From: Clostridia bacterium
GTDB lineage: Bacteria; Bacillota_A; Clostridia; Oscillospirales; Acutalibacteraceae
NCBI GenBank assembly: GCA_024699005.1
Contig: JAILQN010000356.1
Span: 1-11,451 of the forward strand
DNA length: 11,451 nt
Direction: 5' to 3'
A program made the translations under genes and the position numbers. Positions within the stretch are counted from its first letter, which is position 1. Each line of letters begins with the position of its first letter. The notes below the pieces were generated by a model. It was not told the origin of the DNA. It saw only the letters and a list, made by a program, of their open reading frames with translations, and did no database searches. Below are positions 7,301-11,451 of the stretch, one piece after another.

Positions 7301-10300
7301 GGCAAGGTCGTAAACGGCGAAATGACCGAGGACGTTGAAGACAGACAGGGCAATATCATAACCGACGTTGAACCCAACGATATAGGTTCACTCGGCAGGA
7401 CAGCCTGGGGCGTCAGCACCGATCCCGACGAGGCTTACGGAAGTTTCATCGTGGCGATAGGCACGATCTTTACTCCCATCGTAAAACTGCTGCGTACCGT
7501 ATTGGCGAACGCGCCTCTGAATATCTCTCTGGACAAATCTTCCGTAAAACTGAGCACTTCCGGTTCCGCCGCCAAGGCACATGTTGTATTCGGTGTCGTA
7601 CTTGATCAGGATATATCACTGAATCTTACAGGTACCGCCGGCGCAACGGCTACCATATCCGGTGTCGAAGGCTTCAAACTTTTGTGGATCCCGATAATGG
7701 AAGCTCTCGGTATCAGGGATTCGGGCTATGATATCTCCGACGCCAGGGCGAAATCAAATATAGCGAGTCTGGGTACGGGCGCCATGTCGGTGACCGGCAG
7801 CGGCACGAACGCGGTTTATAATTTCCGTACGCTTCCCACAGACGCTTCTGCCGCGCGCATAGCTCAGGCGCTGTTTGAGCCACTGCTTGTACTTATCGAT
7901 CAGCTGAAAGCGACTCCTATCAGGAAAGTTACGCAGATGCTGCCTCAGCTTATGTACTTCCTCACCTTTGACGGTGTTGCGGATCTTATCAGCCGGTTAA
8001 ATATTAATATCCACGCGGAAGTGCAGACTGACAAGGATCATATTTCCGATTTCCATCTTAATGTCACGATTCTTTTTTCTTCAACAGATATCGGCTGGCT
8101 GGTAAAAGGATTTATAATCGACGCTGTTAACGACAACGCCAAGTTTGACGTTCCGCTGGCGCTCGGCGATATGCTTAACATCGGCGACCTTCTCGGCGTC
8201 GACCTGACGGATATCAACGCGCTTGTAGCATTTATTCTTGATAAAGCCGGAGTGGATCTGGCGATTCCCGCGATAAACGCAGGTAACCTTATTACTGCGG
8301 CTGAGTGGCAATCTGTTGCCTCCGCCGGCAGCGGGTATTACCTGAAGGGCACAGCCCACTCCGCGGACGTACTGTACGTCGTCCTTGAGTACGTCATCAG
8401 GGCTCTGGGCGACAGCAACTTTATAAACAGCATTCTCACCCTTATCGGCGACTCCGATGAGGACGGCGTGCTCTCCGACGAGGAGCTGGCAGCGATCTCC
8501 GAACTTCCTATAGCGGAGATCATCAACGGCGTTTCTTCTAATGCAATTGCGCATCCGGATCAGATACTCGCCGCTCTTATCGAGCTGTTCATTCCGTATA
8601 ACGAAATGACAGATATCACCGGACATACAGGCCCCGGCGTGCCCGACGAGTACGATTATGAACAGTACGTCTGGGCAAATTCCACTCATCAGGATTATGA
8701 TCTGCCGGCGGCTCAGCAGCAGTCCCTGGTCTACCTGACCTACGGCAACAACTGGACCCGCGACAGCGCCAAGAAAGTCGTCTCCGGCATAGAGGACGCC
8801 ATCAACAGCTTCGCGGCTTATCCGGTGGACAGCATCTCCGATGAAAGGGCGAGAGCCGCCGCGGAGAAGCTTGACCAGGATGAGGACGGCAAAGTCACCT
8901 TCACCGAGGCTATGGTGGGCGGCATCAATTCCATGTTCTCCAGCTCCGGCCTTGCGGGCGTCATCAGGGGCCTTGCCACCATGGGCGGCAGCCTTGCCAA
9001 AAACGCGGCTCTTGCCACCGTTATCTCCGCGGCCGTTGACGTGGATGGCGACATCGACCTGTTCGCCTGGTTCAAGGCATTCGGTTCTCAGATCCCCTAC
9101 GTGCGTGAGCAGTACGTTGAGGCGGTCGTAAAGGCGATCTCCGATTACGGTATGCTTCCCGAGGAGGATTTTGACGAAGAAGCGCTTACCGACGCTCTCA
9201 AGGAGCAGGCGACCCAGGCCAACGTTGAAGGCGATTTCGCTTCGATCGTCATCAGCGCTCTTGCCGCTATGGGCGTCACCACGTTTGACGTCACCAACAC
9301 CCCGATCACCGCTGCCGTCGTTAACGCCGCTCTTACCGAAGCCGGCACTCCCAGGCCCGGCAGCGCCGGCATGAACGGCGTTACCATGACCGTCGTTGAG
9401 GGAGAGGGATCCGAAGATCCCGGCGCCGGCACGGGCCTTGATATAGGTCTGGGCGACGACAGCCAGATCGGCGATCTCCTTTCCAATGATGACGTATATA
9501 CTCTTTACCTCTTAGGTGAAGAGATGAACGACGGTTCCGAGGCGGGCCGCGAGATGTTCGTTGACATCTTCACCCGCATCTGCGCGGACTTCGCTCCCGT
9601 GGTCGCCATGATCCTGGGCGGCGACGATATGAAGCTGTTCGACGGCGCCATCACCATCCCGGGCTACGAAGGCTACGCCCAGGGGCTCATGCAGCTGTTC
9701 TACGTATTCGGCATCAACGAATACAGTGATATAATAACAGGCGAGCAGTATTACAACGCCACCCATACGAACGGCAGGCTCGACAAACAGAAGACCATAG
9801 ATATGTTCAACAAACTGACCAACCAGCTGTTCGACTGGATCGACCAGCAGGTCAACGGCGAATATATCCTGGACGGCGAAGGACACAAACAGTACAATAC
9901 CGACGGCAGCGTAAAGCGCAAAGACGCCAACTTCATACAGAAGCTGCTCGAGCTGGTCCCGCGCATCTCGTATTTCATCTCTTCGAACGGTCTGTCCACT
10001 TCCGTTATGAACATAGCCAAGCCCGTGCTTGCTATAGTCGACACGCTCAGACCGATAGTCAACGTTGACGCGGATACTCTTATCTCCGTCATCCTTACCG
10101 ATATCCTCGGCGATCCCGCAGCTCCCGAAGAGGGCACCATCAAAGCGATGCTGGCGCAGGATCCCGTAAGCTTCGACGGACTTGACCTCGGCTCGAAGTT
10201 CAATCTCAACAAGATCCTCGCGATCCTGTTCAACTACTACACCGGCGACGTGGGAGCCAAGTACCCGATCGACCTGGAGCATCTCAGCTTCGACAACCTG

Positions 10301-11451
10301 CTGGTGTTCATCGATACGCTTATAGACACCGACATGGCCGGCGGCCCGTTCGCAACGGAGGGCCTTGACGCGTTCATTGCCATGGCGAAGACCGTCATGG
10401 GCGACGATATGAACGGCCTGGCAGGAATGTCTGACGACGAAAAGCTGTTTGTCGCCGCGGACTCCCTTACAATACTTGTCTCCATGGTGCTTGAGGGACT
10501 CGATTACGAGATCCCGTCCGGAAAGAACGCCGGCAGCACAAACGGCCAGGTCATTTGTGATCTGGTGCAGCGCATAGTCGACGGCGTTGCGGGCGACTCC
10601 ATGGAAGGCCTTGACATACCCGCCATCTACGACGCAATAGTCACTCTGCTCAAGGGCGGAGAGTTCGACACCGGCATAGTCGACCCGAACTGGTTCTACG
10701 CCTACGGCGAGACCACCACTCAGGAGCAGATAGACGCCTGGATCGCGGACAACGGCACTGCCGCCGGTTACAACACCGTCGCGGACGAAGCAAGGACGAA
10801 AGTCTATCTTGACTACAACAACAACTGGAACAAGGATACCGCCGGCACCCTTGAGGCGAACCTTGAGGTCCTGTTCAATCAGATCCTTGCGCTCGTTTCG
10901 GGTGAGGACGGCACATCCAGCATCGACCTTCTCAAGCTTATCGCGGAGAACGTCCTTGATTCCGAGTCAGGCACCATCTATGACGCAAAGGTCCTGTCCT
11001 CTCTCATCGCTGCCATAGTCGGCGCGCTGACCCAGCTTGACAAATCCCTTATCGACATCGTCGGCGCGACGATGAATATCAACTTCGATTATTACTATAA
11101 CTTCTGCTCCTTCAAGGTAAAGACCGGTGAGGGCGAGGATGATTATACCACCTACGCCACCTACGCCGACCTTGTGGAGGCGGAAGACGTGACCGCGGAC
11201 GTCATCAAGTCCGCCGAGGTCATTGTGAACGAGGCGCAGGTCTCCGCATGGACCGCCGAGTTTGAGGCGTGCGCGGACGACGCTGCGAAGAAAGCTCTGT
11301 TCCTTGACAGACTCGAGGAGCTCCTGCAGCCGCTCAACCCCGTCATCAGCTTCCTGCTGTTCGGCGGCAGCTACGAGTGGTTCACCTCCTCCGCTGATGC
11401 TGACGGCAACCATCAGGATCCCGATAACATCAGCGCAAGCTTCCCGTACGC
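4208..11451 (+). CDS. Giant secreted repeat protein with EF-hand loops (3' end outside window)
   Basis: An open frame of 2414 complete codons without a stop runs to the right edge, so the protein is larger still. It starts MKIVKKSLSMLLTFLLIFSS, a classic lysine-plus-hydrophobic signal peptide, with probable cleavage after ADA or ADAA (residues 38-41). Residues 42 to about 1070 are Ala/Asp/Asn-rich and mostly helical in pattern, with a Trp/His-rich beta-like patch at 221-247. From about residue 1079 a degenerate unit of roughly 670-705 residues recurs. Perfect EF-hand loops lie at residues 1020-1031, 1415-1426 and 1556-1567, with a degenerate one at 1611-1622, so calcium may stabilise it. The protein is strongly acidic with few cysteines. 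I recognise no catalytic motif. A cell-surface or extracellular structural or adhesive role is inference; any C-terminal anchor or dockerin lies beyond the window. GC content looks higher than in the NRPS operon. Confidence 0.9.
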   Translation, partial: MKIVKKSLSMLLTFLLIFSSIAVGFSDISPFSFATLKADAASSYSAQQVRDLVDAAAGAISGTNASNNNFDYSGDDGTVLAAAEAAYDYAVNGLRNASSTTSVPNASNTLASGVANTGANSAAVTKLLNPAGTEIKDFDSRLSTPVSNSDTEDSNWFNNQNNYPALSAATKTTKVTLSVNDYLVKQFANVSAIPASFDTVYTYTFVNSVGNRKTGGQTNSWDVNHGDSCNADWHTHYSFSGTLESWHYLTSVSRSSSTPNTTAKSDLTAYVTYFTSTVYDDLTSTVPELMANYTADELSSMYDDAQAKITAINNGGYDTDVLNHFLHAEKEDVTAGAGGSIETYLSNLTTAKNYMVAYVAAQQLNPYVSQGNGNGYNNEDLDAMESLYTHLTEQAGIYAGCGTEAIDFVRNNFDGYSGLTLAAVNGYNAQLLHDINIIYLKAIRQNMVDLIAEVQTGKGYEVMNAELLRDPADDTISDEDIVDLATRASALMTSASTYPVEHQNEVLGVPVQWNDTTTALFWTLELDPGESTAITALEDYEGKTVAQAIQMFYDAAVYMQNVREIEVDADPYYQYFASKVLSSVTTMSDSAAIAAYDEANQKLTEMNAQIAATIAAGEVSEADIREIYSLSYTGTDGVYHKDAYLPDLAADYINRIKTLIVNRVTEKLDGVADLIENVGGTINNPVVNINNFVGLKTVIDRLNETNVVITCRKEDNNYIFNIDGGDDTNESAARSAFNLTNAAYSFANSKGWLSGSGAPSHNGTSYPSIWSKVTDIYIAVLKFKAAPTGVEYKTKADANGNYAVRLATDDDVARQVGEDYYVTEATVDATITKLDKFITSDDFADIALNNMLKFKDGSKADNLSDFIEKALNNLLFTNDMISTIVAALYPMVCEFINSLLFDDPDTPTVNDAKLVSMVDQLVPPSSWSSWNAALDLASLNINVYQADVFLGGDLTVNNVRGLVDLALGGRNGTTGIRTLAENLGLYIFPVSFRSQLPDTAQYSALRSALNSAGMDWTWFDKDGDGKVEVNEGKVVNGEMTEDVEDRQGNIITDVEPNDIGSLGRTAWGVSTDPDEAYGSFIVAIGTIFTPIVKLLRTVLANAPLNISLDKSSVKLSTSGSAAKAHVVFGVVLDQDISLNLTGTAGATATISGVEGFKLLWIPIMEALGIRDSGYDISDARAKSNIASLGTGAMSVTGSGTNAVYNFRTLPTDASAARIAQALFEPLLVLIDQLKATPIRKVTQMLPQLMYFLTFDGVADLISRLNINIHAEVQTDKDHISDFHLNVTILFSSTDIGWLVKGFIIDAVNDNAKFDVPLALGDMLNIGDLLGVDLTDINALVAFILDKAGVDLAIPAINAGNLITAAEWQSVASAGSGYYLKGTAHSADVLYVVLEYVIRALGDSNFINSILTLIGDSDEDGVLSDEELAAISELPIAEIINGVSSNAIAHPDQILAALIELFIPYNEMTDITGHTGPGVPDEYDYEQYVWANSTHQDYDLPAAQQQSLVYLTYGNNWTRDSAKKVVSGIEDAINSFAAYPVDSISDERARAAAEKLDQDEDGKVTFTEAMVGGINSMFSSSGLAGVIRGLATMGGSLAKNAALATVISAAVDVDGDIDLFAWFKAFGSQIPYVREQYVEAVVKAISDYGMLPEEDFDEEALTDALKEQATQANVEGDFASIVISALAAMGVTTFDVTNTPITAAVVNAALTEAGTPRPGSAGMNGVTMTVVEGEGSEDPGAGTGLDIGLGDDSQIGDLLSNDDVYTLYLLGEEMNDGSEAGREMFVDIFTRICADFAPVVAMILGGDDMKLFDGAITIPGYEGYAQGLMQLFYVFGINEYSDIITGEQYYNATHTNGRLDKQKTIDMFNKLTNQLFDWIDQQVNGEYILDGEGHKQYNTDGSVKRKDANFIQKLLELVPRISYFISSNGLSTSVMNIAKPVLAIVDTLRPIVNVDADTLISVILTDILGDPAAPEEGTIKAMLAQDPVSFDGLDLGSKFNLNKILAILFNYYTGDVGAKYPIDLEHLSFDNLLVFIDTLIDTDMAGGPFATEGLDAFIAMAKTVMGDDMNGLAGMSDDEKLFVAADSLTILVSMVLEGLDYEIPSGKNAGSTNGQVICDLVQRIVDGVAGDSMEGLDIPAIYDAIVTLLKGGEFDTGIVDPNWFYAYGETTTQEQIDAWIADNGTAAGYNTVADEARTKVYLDYNNNWNKDTAGTLEANLEVLFNQILALVSGEDGTSSIDLLKLIAENVLDSESGTIYDAKVLSSLIAAIVGALTQLDKSLIDIVGATMNINFDYYYNFCSFKVKTGEGEDDYTTYATYADLVEAEDVTADVIKSAEVIVNEAQVSAWTAEFEACADDAAKKALFLDRLEELLQPLNPVISFLLFGGSYEWFTSSADADGNHQDPDNISASFPY
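7265..7300 (+). other. EF-hand calcium-binding loop 1
   Basis: DKDGDGKVEVNE, residues 1020-1031 of the giant protein. Asp at loop positions 1, 3 and 5, Gly at 6, Val at 8 and Glu at 12 fit the canonical calcium-binding loop exactly. It lies just before the first repeat unit. Confidence 0.8.
8450..8485 (+). other. EF-hand calcium-binding loop 2
   Basis: DSDEDGVLSDEE, residues 1415-1426 of the giant protein, with Asp at positions 1, 3 and 5, Gly at 6, Leu at 8 and Glu at 12. It is flanked by helical sequence on both sides (NSILTLI before, LAAISE after), as in a genuine helix-loop-helix. Confidence 0.82.
8873..8908 (+). other. EF-hand calcium-binding loop 3
   Basis: DQDEDGKVTFTE, residues 1556-1567 of the giant protein, a full match to the loop rule. 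It follows the helix RARAAAEKL and precedes AMVGGINSMF, again a helix-loop-helix arrangement. Confidence 0.82.
9038..9073 (+). other. Degenerate EF-hand-like loop
   Basis: DVDGDIDLFAWF, residues 1611-1622 of the giant protein. Acidic residues stand at positions 1, 3, 5 and 7, but Gly 6 is Ile and the bidentate Glu at 12 is Phe. It lies 55 residues after loop 3 and could be a decayed partner, since EF-hands usually work in pairs. Confidence 0.4.
9557..11299 (+). repeat. Giant protein internal repeat, unit 2
   Basis: Residues 1784-2364. It repeats the signposts of unit 1 in the same order. FVDIFTRICADFAPVVAMIL opens the unit. TIPGYEGY (from 1816) aligns without gaps over 21 residues with the unit 1 block. 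ELVPRISYFISSNG (from 1915), LDLGSKFNLNKIL (from 1992) and VYLDYNNNWNKDTA (from 2199) follow. The unit is about 120 residues shorter than unit 1 and lacks its EF-hand loops. The long divergence indicates an old duplication. Confidence 0.65.
11300..11451 (+). repeat. Giant protein internal repeat, start of unit 3 (cut by window edge)
   Basis: From residue 2365, FLDRLEELLQPLNPVISFLL aligns without gaps with the opening of unit 2, sharing Phe1, Asp3, Pro14, Val15 and Leu20, and both are followed by a GG pair and an aromatic residue (GGSYEWF against GGDDMKLF). The frame is still open at the window edge, so at least part of a third unit exists. Confidence 0.55.

Larger units (their letters stand above)
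7442..9556 (+). repeat. Giant protein internal repeat, unit 1
   Basis: Residues 1079-1783. The unit opens with a hydrophobic F/P core (SFIVAIGTIFTPIVKLL). It continues with TISGVEGF (from 1149), MLPQLMYFLTFDG (from 1244), LALGDMLNIGDLL (from 1317), two EF-hand loops, and VYLTYGNNWTRDSA (from 1508). Each signpost except the EF-hands recurs in the same order about 670-705 residues later. The two EF-hand loops have no counterpart in unit 2, which accounts for part of its greater length. Similarity is degenerate and visible at protein level only. Confidence 0.65.

Noticed and set aside
8081..8689. Minus-strand frame of 202 residues
   Set aside because: It overlaps a canonical EF-hand and repeat signposts on the plus strand and shows no family signal of its own.
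9512..10282. Minus-strand frame of 256 residues rich in Val and Asp
   Set aside because: It lies fully inside the plus-strand repeat region and mirrors its codon pattern; the conserved repeat signposts are on the plus strand.

Overview
The window looks like chromosome of a Bacillota (Clostridia) bacterium, plausibly an uncultured gut or rumen member. This rests on strong AGGAG-type ribosome binding sites, sigma-A promoters in an AT-rich intergenic region, a Gram-positive-style signal peptide ending in ADAA, and the gene content. It is inference from composition and style; no rRNA or other phylogenetic marker is present. There are no tRNA or rRNA genes, no CRISPR array and no insertion sequence.

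Left third (1-3616, all on the minus strand) is the start of a nonribosomal-peptide operon, transcribed right to left: an acyl-AMP/acyl-CoA ligase (3616-1922), a free-standing carrier protein whose start overlaps the ligase stop (1929-1699), and an NRPS with an N-terminal condensation domain followed by an adenylation domain that runs off the left edge (1662-1). The logic is that of a lipo-initiation set: the ligase activates a carboxylic acid, the small carrier protein holds it, and the first condensation domain joins it to the first amino acid. The product would be an N-acylated peptide; the rest of the assembly line and its release domain lie outside the window.

Middle (3617-4207) is a 591-base divergent intergenic region. 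I see a minus-strand promoter for the NRPS operon with two AT-rich palindromes in its leader. I also see a plus-strand promoter for the large gene on the right. Between them is a GC-rich block of competing hairpins with its own promoter-like sequence upstream and a T-run downstream, a candidate small RNA.

Right two thirds (4208-11451) is a single uninterrupted plus-strand reading frame of at least 2414 codons that continues past the right edge. It encodes a giant secreted protein with a signal peptide, a helical and partly Trp/His-rich N-terminal region, three complete EF-hand-type calcium loops plus one degenerate loop, and a long degenerate internal repeat of roughly 670-705 residues. I assign no enzymatic function to it. 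All long minus-strand frames inside this gene are codon-bias shadows.

The two transcription units are divergent and share the intergenic region, so co-regulation is possible but not shown.
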